NCBI RefSeq assembly: GCF_029867415.1
Contig: NC_081183.1
Coordinates: 193,471,563-193,535,562, forward strand
Source of the DNA: Vicia villosa
Lineage: Eukaryota; Streptophyta; Magnoliopsida; Fabales; Fabaceae
DNA length: 64,000 nucleotides
Reading direction: 5' to 3'
Under the pieces are notes generated by a model. It saw only the letters and a program-made list of their open reading frames with translations, did not search any database and was not told where the DNA came from. Shown piece by piece: positions 35,780 through 47,500 of the stretch. The number at the start of each line of letters is the position of its first letter. Positions within the stretch are counted from its first letter, which is position 1. The position numbers and the translations under genes are program-made.

Positions 35780-35868
35780 TAAGTGTTTATTGATTTGTTA
35801 CCTCTATATTTTGTTCTATTAAAAAAAAAGTTGTTATAAAGACTTTTTTTTAAAATAAGTTGGGAAAA

Positions 35869-36040
35869 GCTAACATGTGCCCCAAGGGCATAAGTTAATG
35901 AGATATTTTATAAAAATATTTTCTTGAAACGCGTGCATTCAATGTATCGAAACTTTAAATATGACTTTATTGTATTTAATTACATTTAACTTTTTCTATT
36001 TATAGTATCCTTAACATGTGCCCTTAGGGCACATGTTAGC
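35869..36040. mobile_element. Small MITE, 172 bp
   Basis: The ends GCTAACATGTGCCCCAAGGGC and GCCCTTAGGGCACATGTTAGC are inverted repeats of about 30 bp with internal palindromy. No target duplication is certain. A related GCCCTGAGGGCACTG word occurs alone near 27120. Confidence 0.65.
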
Positions 36041-36179
36041 ATGACCCAAATAAGTTTCATGTTGCATAGGGAAATAGATCATCTCTTGCTCCTTCTCATG
36101 TTTTTATGCTGCTCAGATCTTAGTCATCTATGTATTAATTAATATTAATGATTAATGATTTTTTATATTAAACTAAAAT

Positions 36180-36450
36180 GAGTGGCTCTGATGAAGCATG
36201 ACGATTTAGCCACTACGGATTATCCAAATCCGTGGTGTAGTAATTGAATCTTAATGAATTTAATTTAGAAATACAGTTCCATGTAACCATGTTGAATGCA
36301 TATTTGTTATTTCATGTATATATAGTAATAGCATGTGTATTATGTAACAGTTTTTCACGCAATCAATAAAAAATAATCTCCTCTTTGACCTCACTACTCT
36401 CTCTATCTCTCTTAATTACCTTATGAATTGCATGGTGTTATGTTAACACC
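36180..36450 (+). mobile_element. Copia-like LTR remnant
   Basis: It has a TATATATAG motif, an AATAAAAAATAATC polyadenylation-like stretch, a CTCTCTATCTCTC tract and an end near TGTTAACACCAACA. This order resembles plant copia LTRs. No coding part is attached; the boundaries are uncertain. Confidence 0.35.
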
Positions 36451-37329
36451 AACACTTCATATTTGTTTTTTCTTTATCATAATAGTTTAGACTCTTAGTT
36501 TAGTTTTTTCTTTGTAGACTTTCGCTCTCTTATGTACCAATTTGGCATTGAAAATGCGAGTAAAATTAGGGTGAGTGCTCTAAATGCTTATGTCCTTGTA
36601 ATAAAGTTTTTCATGATGACCAAAGTGGTGCGTTGAATATAGAAATTGAAAATACAGCAATGCTTCTTTTGTCTCCGACCACAGAAAAAGTCGAAACAAA
36701 CATGATGATGGCATCGAAATATGAAGTTTTTATGGTTCAATGATCTATTTCAACTTCACACGAAACAAACGTGCTCCCACTAATTTTACTTTTATTTTTG
36801 TGTATATACTAAAAAAGATTTTTGATTGAAATTGAAAGTGAAAATATAATAATGTCACTTACGTCAAACTCTAAACAAATAAAAGTGTCTGCCAAACAAG
36901 GACTAGCGTGCATTTGTTGTTGCTCTCTCTACTGTACCACTCTTGTACTTGATGTTGATTTTATGAAATTATTTTTGTTTAAAGTTTGTGTATAGTGATT
37001 CCAAGTTCCAACAATAAATTTGCGACTAAATTGCTTTATGATAATTAAAGTTTCAAATTTAGAATAAGGGTAAAAAATCGATTTCATTTGTGAACTTCTA
37101 AACATGTTAAATAATACAACTATTCTTTGCTTCTAAAATCAAATTATATTTCACAAAGACTTGAATTCAAACATGTATGTTATTGGAAGTCCAAATGTGT
37201 ATAAACTGAGAGCGTTTGAGAGTGGAGTTTGAGTAACGACTGGTCGCTATTTCTTGGAAGCCGTTCTCAAACATATGTTTTTATTCTATCGAACATTTTT
37301 CAAATCCTTATATATATACTTAAACAATT
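36451..37329. other. Spacer, no gene seen
   Basis: AT-rich sequence without a supported gene or repeat. Confidence 0.4.
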
Positions 37330-37332
37330 TTA

Positions 37333-37733
37333 GGGTGTGTTTGTTTCAAGATTAGAAAAATTATTCCTTGGAATGGTATTCCTAGGATTAGTATTCCTTG
37401 GAATATTATTCCAACTTATGTGTTTGGTAAGAATTTTGTTTCCTAGGAATAATGATAAAATTTGTTTAATTTAAAAATATTAAAAAATAAAAAATAATAA
37501 TAAATGTGAGTGATAGTGGGAAGTTAAAGTTGGTTGAACTTATTCACATGGGAATATTATATTCCCACCCTTTAAGCCTTGGAATAAAAAAAAAAGTCAT
37601 GTGTAAATAAGAATCCTGGGAATAAAAAATGTCTTGGAATAATTTTTTAAAACTTGAATCAAACATGGGAATGTTGCATTCCCATGGCCATATTCCTGGG
37701 AATCTTTTTTACAACCTTGAAACAAACACACCC
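37333..37733. mobile_element. PIF/Harbinger-type MITE, 401 bp
   Basis: The inverted ends are GGGTGTGTTTGTTTCAAG and CTTGAAACAAACACACCC, an exact 18-bp match, with a 3-bp target duplication TTA on both sides (37330-37332 and 37734-37736). Internal copies of TTCCTTGGAAT/ATTCCCAGG are arranged symmetrically. Non-coding. Confidence 0.9.
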
Positions 37734-38121
37734 TTAATAGTGATAATAGGGCGTGTTAATCGACACATAATAGACAACTCTTATTTTTTTAAGTACAATT
37801 TGTTTTTTTAAGGGTTAAATACACGACACCCCTGCCATTAGAGCGAGATTCGGTTTTGCCCTCTTGAAGTTATTTTTTTATGAAGACACCCTTATAAAGG
37901 TGTTAATCCACTTTCACCACACCCTTTTACTCCACATGTTGAATGGGTTTTGACTTAATAGCTTATGTGGCAATATAATTGGATGACTGTATAGTATTAC
38001 TTAAATTTAAAAAGAAAATTGGAAGAAGTTCTCTCATCTTCATGTTTACCCCCCGTGAATAGTTATGTTTCAGAGTTGATTTGGAGAAGAAGCGAACAGC
38101 GAAGAAGAAGAAGAAGAAGCC

Positions 38122-40719
38122 ATGGATGGGAACGATGAATCTTCTACGGTAAGTTCCCTTATACGATCTATGAAGCTTGATTATACCATGCATTGTAGTT
38201 TTTTTTCTGACATTCAGTTTAACATTTCAGAACAACGTTATGTTTAATGTTGTGTTTCTCCATGGAGGAGAGTTCATTCGGCTTAGTGATGGTGAAACGA
38301 TTTACAGGGGTGGTGTTTCTACTCTGATTTTTGGGGAACACATAGGCCCTAATAGTTGACATAGGCCCTAATTATTTTCGGATTAGGAATGATGGGGATG
38401 CATATGATTTTGTTGCCTATGCTTGTGCGATGAAAGTTGATGGGGAATTGTTTGTGGAACATGATGCAAGTGTAATTGGAAGCAGCCCTAAGTGTGTGTC
38501 TTTGTTAGATGTTAGTGATGAAGAGATTATTGAAGGCTTGAATGATAGTGAGGATGAAAGGACAACTGCTATTGCTGATGGGTTTGATGGCTTTGATGGG
38601 TTGAATGTAAGGCCAAGTGTGATTTTTTAATGCTTTGTTCTAAAGTGGGTCATAAGCACACTTATGCAATTAAGACTATAAAGGACACTCACACATGTGC
38701 TAGGATTTTTGATAATAGATATGCAAATTCAAAGTGGGTGGCCAAGGTTGTGGTAAAGAAAATGCAGACTTCTGACAATGTGAGGATCTGTGATATTATT
38801 CAAGATATGAGGCAAAACTATTTAGTGGGTATAATTGTGGCAAGGGCATGGAAAGCAAAATTGATTGCAAGAAAAATCATAGAAGGAGATGCATACAAGC
38901 AATATGCAAATCTGTGGAGATATGCAGCTGAACTACATAGGGTAAGTGCTGGAAATACTGTGAAGATCAACATTGAGAGACCATTACCTTTCATCCAACC
39001 AAGGTTTGGATCTTTCTATTTCTATTTTGAGGGATGTAAAAAAGGGTTTATAAATGGTTGCAGACCTTTTATTGGGGTTGATGGATGTCATCTGAAGACT
39101 AAATATTGAGGTCAACTATTAATAGTTGTGGGCAGGGACCTCAATGATCAATACTTCCTACTGGCCTTTGGTTTTGTAGAAAAAGAAACAAAAGAATCTT
39201 GGAAGTGGTTTATACAGTTGTTAATAGAAGATGTTGGAATAGAGAAAAGATATGTATTTATCTCAGACCAGCAAAAGGTAATGACTATTAAATTTGACTC
39301 ATTTTCAGCTGATATGTATTTAAACTAATATTTATCATTGTTGTAGGGTTTGGTTGCAGTATTTGAAGAAATGTTTGAGAGAATTGAGCATAGACTTTGC
39401 TTGAGGCATTTGTATGCAAATTTTAAGAAGAAGTTTGGTGGAGGAGCACTTATAAGAGATCTAATGATGGGAGTAGTCGAGGCAACATACCATCAAACAT
39501 GGATGCAGAATATGATTGCATTAAAGGCAGTAGATCCACAAGCTTGGACATGGTTAATGGGGGTGCCTACTAAATGTTGGTGTAAGCATGCTTTTAGCTT
39601 TTATCCTAGGTGTGATGTATTGGTGAACATCTCTGAGTCCATTAATGCCACAATCTTAATTGCTAGAGATAAACCTATATTGACAATGTGTGAATGGATT
39701 AGGAAATATCTAATGAATAGGTGTAGCCATTCTACTTTGAAACTTGATTAGTGGTCACACAAAGTTATGCCTATTCCTAGGAAAAGATTAGACACTGAGG
39801 TTGCTATGAGTGGTCAGTGGTTGCCAACTTGGGCAACAATGGGAAAATTCCAAGTCACTCATTCTTATAACAGCCAAGAATTTATAGTTGACATAGCTAA
39901 AAGGTCGTGCACATGTAATTTTTGGGAGTTAGTTGGTATTCCCTGCAGGCATGCTGTTGCTGCCTTAGGCTTTAGGTAGCAAAACCCATAAATGTTTGTT
40001 CATGAATGTTACACTAGGGAAAAGTATGCTCTGTGCTATGGTTTTGCCGTTAGTCCTATAAATAGACAAGACATGTGGCCTGAGGTTGAAAGTGGAGAGC
40101 TCTTACCTCCTAGCTACAAAAAGGGACCTGGTAGACCAAGGAAATTGAGAATTAAGGAGACTGGTTAGGAAGGTGCTAGGAGAAGGCTACTTGGTGTGTC
40201 TTACAGATGCAATAAGTGTGACAAGATTGGACATAATGTAAAGTCATGCAAGAGCAATATACAAGATCCAATGAAGCAAATGCAAGTGCAGTGAATGAAG
40301 CAAATGCAAGTGCAGCTAATGAAGTAAATGTTGACTTCAATCCAAGCATACAAACAACTACAAGTGTTGGCTCCACACATACCAAAAACAAGGGAAAGGC
40401 TTGGATCAAACATGATACCAAACCATTGAGAAAGAGGGTAAGTGAGAGAATTAAAGAAAATTGGTTTAAAAAACCAAAACCTTTCAAAGGTCCTGGTTTT
40501 GACATAGACCAACCACTATGCTTGACAGAAGAAGAAGATAATAATGTCTCACAGACTACAAGTAGGGCTTCAAAGATTACTGCTAAGAAGTCCCCTAAAA
40601 TTACTCTTAAGAAGACTCTAAAGACTACTCCTAAGAAGACTCCAAAGAATACTCCTAAGAAGGCTCCAAAGAGTATACCTAAGAAGACTCCAAAGAAGAA
40701 ATCTATTTATGATTTGTAA
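38122..40719 (+). pseudogene. MURA-type MULE transposase, broken
   Basis: It begins near ATGGATGGGAACGATG (38122). The DNA-binding part (IKTIKDTHTCARIFDNRYAN, about 38665) precedes the DDE domain: GVDGCHLK (first Asp, about 39075), ISDQQK (second Asp, about 39260) and a later Glu (candidate SESIN near 39635). A 69-bp intron with GT/AG at 39278-39346 splits the frame after DQQK. A SWIM finger follows (CTCNFWELVGIPCRHAVAAL, about 39908-39968), then a zinc knuckle (CNKCDKIGHNVKSC, about 40207) and a very basic TPKK-repeat tail (40560-40716). In-frame stops at 39107, 39749 and 39977, and one near 40166, make it inactive; each is one base from a sense codon. Confidence 0.85.
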
Positions 40720-41181
40720 TTTTTTCTGTTATGCATTAGTGTTGTTTCTGATGTGTAAAAGTATTTTGTAATGTTTCTTGCTATGACAGTGAAGTAAAGT
40801 AGAATGCACACTTTTGGTGCTTTTTGTGTAATGTCAAATGTTATGCACACTTTTGTAATGTCTGAATTATGCACTTTGTATGTGCTATTAACAATTTAAT
40901 GTAGTACTTTGTGCTATCTTGTAATGTATTATTAACAAGTTTGTATTTTTGGTACCAAGTGAATTATGCACTTTGTAATGTGCTATTAAAAATTTGATTC
41001 AATCTACGTTATCCTGTTAACCAAAAAATACAACTATTGATAGAATCAGAATTTCTTTCTATTAATAACAAGATGATTTAAAATTACATTGTACTGCTAA
41101 CCAAAACAATTCAACTAAAAATTACATGAAATTGTACAACAGACCAACAGTCAAACAACACATCACAAATGCTATCTTAAG

Positions 41182-41602
41182 CTACATATTATTCCTTCTC
41201 TGAGCTTTAAGCTTCATATTCAATTTCTCCAATTTCAGTGCTACTGATTCCACTTTCAGTTCTAATACCTCACACTTCTTACAAAATGGATGAATGACAG
41301 TTTCCACTTTGTTGAAGTCTCCAATTTCATCATCCCATAGGAATAATTCACAGCTATTTCCAGTCTAAAAAAACGATTTACAGCTCTGTTAGCATTAATA
41401 AAAATCAAAACTTGCTAAGAATTTTGTACAGTTAATCCATAAACAAACTCACTCCAGCATTTCGACATTTCCAGAACTTTCGATTGTGGTTTTGCACTGT
41501 GTTGGCAACTCACATCTTCATTGCTCTACCACAATCACGTATGGCCAAACCAGGATACGAGACTGAGTCAACACTGCCTCCATAAGAACTGCATTCAACC
41601 AT
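41182..41602 (-). pseudogene. GRF-type zinc-finger gene carried by the MULE
   Basis: Two exons fit on the minus strand: 41453-41602 (start MVECSSYGGSVD) and 41182-41364 (stop TAG), with a GTGAGT donor and a TTTTTTTAG acceptor joined in phase. The product reads like a small GRF zinc finger: C..YGG, then NRKFWKCRNAG, then CELFLWDDEIGDFN. After that comes a charged coiled-coil C terminus (VLELKVESVALKLEKL). An in-frame TGA at 41510-41512 interrupts it before the NRKFWKC part. GRF-finger ORFs are known passengers of plant MULEs. Whether the stop is fatal depends on an alternative splice. Confidence 0.6.
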
Positions 41603-41940
41603 GCTTCCAATTGAGTGGACGAAGAAGAACGATGGAGAAGCGATAGATAAACGAAGAAGAATGTAAGATAATATCGAGAGAATTTCCAAAAAAAAAAAGA
41701 GGGCAAGTATGGAATAGTGAGGGAAAATAAACCCTAAATTGAGATATTCAAGTAACACTATACATTCATCCAATGCTTGATGCCACATAAGCTATTAAGT
41801 CAAAACTCAGTTAGCATGTGGAGTAAAAGGGTGTGGTGAAAGTGGATTAACACCTTTATAAGGGTGTCTTCATAAAAAAATAACTTCAAAAAAGTAAAAC
41901 CGAATCTCGCTTTAATGGCAAGGGGGTCGTGTTAGTAACC

Positions 41941-42310
41941 TATTTTTAATTATCTATTTCCCGTAAATTTTAGTTACGCAGTGAAAAAAATTATTCTTAA
42001 TAAATTTTATGTAATATAGGTCCATGTTTGATATATTGAAAAAAATAGTGGTACCGCACGGTTAGTAGAAGCTGGTCGTTGTAGCTTTGGTAAAACTCGC
42101 AATGGAGAGCCAAGAAACGCATGGTAGCGGTCTTTTGAATTGCTACCAAACACACACCAAGTCTAATTGACACATCATAGACAACTCTTTTTTTTTTAGT
42201 AATAATTTGGTTTTTTTTAATTATCTTTTTCGTGTAAAGTTTAATTATGTAGTGAAAAAAATTAATTTTTAATAAATTGTTTATGTAATATAAATCTTTT
42301 AGGGAGTTAA
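41941..42310. repeat. Duplicated target segment flanking the MULE
   Basis: The sequence split by the MULE (37745-37811 plus 41950-42020) is closely similar to an uninterrupted copy at about 42150-42300. Both read GACACAT(A/C)ATAGACAACTC, then a T-run, AATTATCT, GTAAA.TTTA and TTATGTAATATA. Confidence 0.75.
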
Positions 42311-42689
42311 ATGTAAAATTATTCATTTTTGGAAATTTTATACAAAATTCATTTGAACAGGAAATTTTAATGTAAAAATCACGTTTAAATTCAAAACTAT
42401 AAAATCTAACTTCAAGTTAAATTACATGTTGCATGTCTTTAAAACATGGGTCGAATGTTTTGATGACTTCTCTTTTAAGTTTTTGATTTTGATTAATCAA
42501 AGTTTTTGATTTTGATTACATGTTGCATGTCTTTAAAACATGAATAAATCAAAGTGTTTGATTATAGTTTAATCAATACATTTCAAATCAATCTATTGAG
42601 TTTTTGGACCAAGAACTATATTTGAAAATGTTTTAAGTCATGACAATGTTAGAATCTCAAAATCACTTTAAATTTTGCAAACTGAATTT

Positions 42690-43015
42690 CTAAATATGTG
42701 ATTCGAATCACACTTTTACATTACTCGAATCAAAATTACAGGAAGCTCATAAACTTTTTTCTGGCTGCCATGACTCGAATCACAATTATCTTTAATTCAA
42801 ATCACAACACTTTGATTCAAATCACAAGTATGTTTGATTTGAATCAGACTGAACTGAAAATTCATTGATTGTCATTGTAACAAATTTGAATCACATTTTT
42901 CATGACTCGAATAATGTGTTTCAAATCACAGATTTTGAGACTCGAATCACAAAAGTGGGTTCACATATATTTTTGCTTTTTAAATCAAATCACTTAATTT
43001 CCTGACTCAAATCAT
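42690..43015. repeat. Array of GATTCGAATC/ACTCGAATCAC motifs
   Basis: About a dozen copies of (G)ACTCGAATCAC, GATTCAAATCAC or their complements occur in 320 bp. The core is close to the palindrome GATTCGAATC. Similar arrays are common in LTRs of legume copia elements. No flanking pol was found. Confidence 0.6.
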
Positions 43016-43975
43016 ACACCATTTTTTACTCTTTTTTTGCTAAATCTCTAGTACATAATTTTTTCACTCAAAACCTCTAATAATGTTGAAAAACATACAC
43101 TTTCATTATTGATTTAAAAACTCACATCTCATTTGATCTCTGATTTTCAAAAGGAATTTTGAATTTGTCTTGACTATTTGCAAACGATTTCTTTCACCTT
43201 CTACCTCATCCTAATTTCATTTTCATGTGGATCTAAATCTCATCTTTGGAGGTTTGTAAAAGTTGAGGAGATTGTGGTATTGTGTTTGACGGTTCTTTGA
43301 AGATTTTTTTTAGATTTTACAAGTTTGAAAATTGTGTGGTGTTGTGGCTGCTTTTGACAAGTACGGTAAAAAAAAGAATGAGATTTTTCTCTCCAATTTT
43401 TTTTTGTAGTGTTGTGTGAAAGCCTACAAATAAAATGGGAGTTCTTATCGATTTTCGGACAAATCTATATTCAAGATACCAGTAGGATCAAAGAAAGATC
43501 GTTATAGAGAGATTTGTTATTAAATAATTTATATAAGTATGAGATGCAACCTAAAAAAGTGCATTACGTTTGCTGAATTTTTTTTCAACTTTTGCGCCCC
43601 TTTCCTTAACTTGTTATTTTATTGGAAGCGGATAATTGAATGTTACTTTAAAATAGATGATTGAATGTTACTTAAAAATGAAAGCAACATATTTACATAG
43701 GATGATGCAACATTCTAGGGCAGTCCTATTGTGTATTTAAGTTGCACAGAATTGGTGAATGCAACTGAAAGAAACCTGTGCCTCAAATTGTAGTCACTTC
43801 ATCATTTATTTCACACACAATTATTGGTCTAATAATGAGGAGATCCAACAATATAGATAATGGATTAAGAGAATCCTTATGGACAAAAAGATGAAGAGTT
43901 CAAAAATAGAAGAAAAATAACATATATAAAAGTAACGTCTCAATAAAGTATGTATTACATATGGAGAAAATAATG
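43016..43975. other. Spacer, possibly LTR-derived
   Basis: AT-rich sequence with no open frame of note. Some words (TTACTTTAAAATAGATGATTG near 43643) are duplicated locally. Confidence 0.35.
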
Positions 43976-43979
43976 TTAC

Positions 43980-44037
<58 letters not shown>

Positions 44038-44107
44038 GTAATAATAATAACAATAATAATAATAATAATAATATGATAATAATAATAATTATTATTATTA
44101 TTATTAT

Positions 44108-44168
<61 letters not shown>

Positions 44169-44169
44169 T
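43980..44169. repeat. (TAA)n microsatellite with inverted core
   Basis: About 190 bp of TAA units. Near 44085-44112 the phase turns to ATT units and back, making an internal inverted repeat able to fold. Single-base interruptions occur at 44038, 44051 and 44074. Confidence 0.95.
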
Positions 44170-44425
44170 AGTTTTGAAAAAAAAAATAATAATATTGTTA
44201 AAAATTTAAAAGAGTCTTATAAAAAAGACAAAAAAAAAACTCAAGTCTTTAATGACAGTTGTAGCATTGAAAATTAAAAGAGTTCATTTTCTCATTTTCC
44301 CTTTATCACACGTCCTTCACATCTCATTAAAATGATACAAGTTAGAACAAGTGAGCACATTTCATCACATTTGTTCGAAGATACATTAAATTATATTCCA
44401 AAGTTAAATCAACAAAAAGATGTAC

Positions 44426-44431
44426 TTTATT
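44426..44431 (-). terminator. SEC3A polyadenylation signal
   Basis: AATAAA on the minus strand (in TTCAATAAAGTACATC), about 100 nt after the SEC3A stop. It is the only canonical signal close to the stop. Confidence 0.6.
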
Positions 44432-44531
44432 GAATAAATAAAGTTACATACAACAATGAAAAAAGAAAGAAAAAAAAAAGAATATAAGATGGAAAAAAGA
44501 ATACTATACAAACACAAACATCTTTTACATG

Positions 44532-47500
44532 TTAGCTATTACCTAAAAGGTCTTTCATCTCTGCAACAGATGGGATTGTCTCATTAGGGTAAATCTTGGC
44601 AACAAGTTGAGCAAAACTTTCATACTTGTCAAGAAACTCCTTCTGCAAAAAAAGTTAAAGAAATTGTTCACTTAAATGCATTCTCTGTGTTCATCTTAAA
44701 TGTTCATTTTTAAAAAAAAAATTCAAGTATTTACAACAAAAAAAAAAGTAATCATTTTCCTATAATTAAGTGTTTCCCAACATGTTTTTTTTCATTTTAC
44801 AATCTTTTCAATCACAAGTCTGCACATTACTAGTATAATATCATTTAAATCCAATTTAATTCATTTTGCATGTATCTCAAAGATTGTAAAATTGCATATT
44901 CTCTTGGCACAAAGGCTCAACTCATGGAAAACACTTCGGCTGTTTCTTAATAACTGAATTAATGTAAATACGAGGTATCTTTGCTGGCCAATAAAGATTA
45001 AGTACAGCATACCTTGCATTTGTCCCATAAGGAAGGTAGCAGTTCTTCTGAAGTCAAATTCTTTTGTAGTTTCTTATACATTGCATTAATGGACTTGTCA
45101 ACCTTCATAGAAGAGCAAAAATATAATTTACACAATAAGCATACAACAATATGAAGGCTATTTAAAGAAGAAAAGAATCAGCTTACCCCAGATAAGCTGG
45201 ATTTTAACATTTTCCGAAGATCCATTTTTGACAGCCCAAGCTGGAAAGGTATCTGAAATTGATGTAAAATATTTTAGAATTTTCAGATTGTTTGAGTCAA
45301 ATGACCAGGACTTTCAATTTAGAATTTTAGACATAATTGTTTCCAATTCTTTTCATTCTCGATTTGTTTCAATGTATTTATGATTGCAATTCTTGTTTAG
45401 TGTAGAAAAAAATATACATCCTACTATAGAGAATTTTACTTTTTTTTTTTTTGAAAGATAGAGAATTTTACTTTAAACAATTCAAAAAACACTTTCTGGT
45501 CTATAATTAACTGTATCCAGTTTGTTAAAGACAATGATTCTAGATATGGTGAGATACTGTATAGCCAGAGGCTATGGAGAATTAACAGGATAGCATTATA
45601 AAAACTAACCTCTTCGGGTGCAACAGTGAACATCAAGTCTTCAATCCTTCGAGCAAACAGGAAAAGGCGTTCAAATTGCTTTCCAAGGGAAACAAAAGTG
45701 TTAATGAGTTGGGTCCTAAAGAATGAGTTCCAAAGTGGCTGAGAAAAAAGATGAAAAATAGGGGAAAATTCACTCACAATGTATATAATCATGCTAATAT
45801 GGCGTGTGCAAGCTTGTTCATAGGCTTCACTGGCCTGATGATAAAACTTGGCCAAAGTGGGCACGATGTTGGCTAGGTCATACAAACTAAGTAAAACACA
45901 GCAATAAGTTAAAAATGACAGTTGCCTTCTTCACAAAGATAACTTAATAAACAAGAACTGAAACAGCCTCTTGGCAGAAGGGCGATGGAAACACTTGCCT
46001 ATTCTGAAAGGCGGCATAGTTCTCAAAAAGAAAAATATCTGCATACTTTGGATCTGTTTGTGATATTTTTTCCAAGGTTGCAAACATTACGCTAACCTGT
46101 TAAGTAACATTACCACCAGCCAACATTATGTTAATAGTTACTCAGTAGTCAGAACATTGAAATAAAAAATGATTATGTATTTTTCCACCTAATTCGACTG
46201 CAGATAAAAATTTGAAAATCAATAAATGAAAGTGCTCACTGTAACTGTCTGTTAGGATACAGAATAAGAGACATTTGAGTAGTTAAAGCGGTTAGTTGCT
46301 TGGTTAGTTTGAGAAATATTTGTATAAATAGGAGAATACAAGAATTAGGGCTGTTCAAAAAATCCAAGAACTGAATCGAACCGCCGAACCGAACCAAACT
46401 GAAGTTAAAATAACCGATCTGTTATGTTTGGTTAGTGAACCAAACCATAATGCACAAACAGTTTTAGAACCGAACCGAAACTGAAACCGAACTGAAACTG
46501 AACCCGAACCGAACCAAAACTGAAAATGAAAAATACTTAAAACAAGTAAAAAAAACAAAATTGAAAAATAGCTTAATGGTTCAGTTCTTTAATAAACGGT
46601 TTGGTTTGGAAAAAATTGTCTTTTAACGGTTCGGTATGGTTCGGAATTTCGAAACGGTATACCAAACCAATGATTTTGGTTTGGTTCGGTTCTTAGTAAA
46701 TTGAAACGGTTCGGTTCAATTCGAGTGAATTTTTACTATGGTTTGATTTGGTTCGGTTCAGTTTTGTCACAAAGTATACCATTAACAACCCTAACAAGAA
46801 CTGAGGGAATTGATTGAGTAGACAAAGAAACTCTTCGAAGAGAGTTCACTGATTTATATCCTCTCCACTTTGGAAAGCAAGTGCTTGATTTCCCATCAAA
46901 ATCCTAAGAAATCATAAAAACAGGGCAGTGTTTTAAAAGAATCACTTACGAATTTCGTATATGCTTGGTCAACCAAATCCCTAGACTGTCCCTGAATATA
47001 CTGCTCCATACGAGTTGCAAGGATTGCAAATCTGTGCAAAATAATTAACAAAGCATTTAATATCAACCATGAAGAGAGATTGAGTTGAAATAAATACAAA
47101 CTAGAAACTAGCAAATATTAGCAGCTGTAATTGCTCACTAAACAAGAACCATATTTCACATATCTAACTCATCTGACCTTGAACTACACCTAATTATACA
47201 CTGATACAGCGCCAACTTTCATTATATATAAATAACTACAAGCATGTGACCAATAGATATATATATTTTTATTTGCTTGAAAACATAAATTCATTTTTGC
47301 TAAAGTTGATGGAGTAGAAAATAATCTGACTACCATAATCTTTACAAGTAAATGTTACATATTCTACGCATATGAAGTCTCAAGCCTTTGAGTTTGGGTT
47401 GGGTCTAACACAATCTTACAAAATCAGCTTGTAAGATAAAGACTGCCCACCACTAATATATACATATTTTCAAGCCATATCTTATCCAATTTGGGACTCC

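Larger units (their letters stand above)
37812..41940 (+). mobile_element. MULE transposon with long TIRs, 4.1 kb
   Basis: The terminal inverted repeats are about 180 bp long (37812-37995 and 41755-41940). They share for example CCTTATAAAGGTGTTAATCC and CACTTTCACCACACCCTTTT. Target sites TTTTTTTAA (37803-37811) and TATTTTTAA (41941-41949) match at 8 of 9 bases. It encodes a damaged MURA transposase (+) and, near the other end, an antisense GRF-type zinc-finger gene. The region around the insertion has a nearby unoccupied paralogue at about 42150-42300. Confidence 0.9.

Noticed and set aside
40176..40512. Cys-rich minus-strand frames of 103 and 109 codons
   Set aside because: Opposite strand of the MURA zinc-knuckle and lysine-rich tail; composition explained by that.
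46339..46810. GGTTCGGTT/AACCGAACC symmetry read as regulatory sites
   Set aside because: The inverted arrangement, hAT-like ends and 8-bp flank explain it as a MITE.
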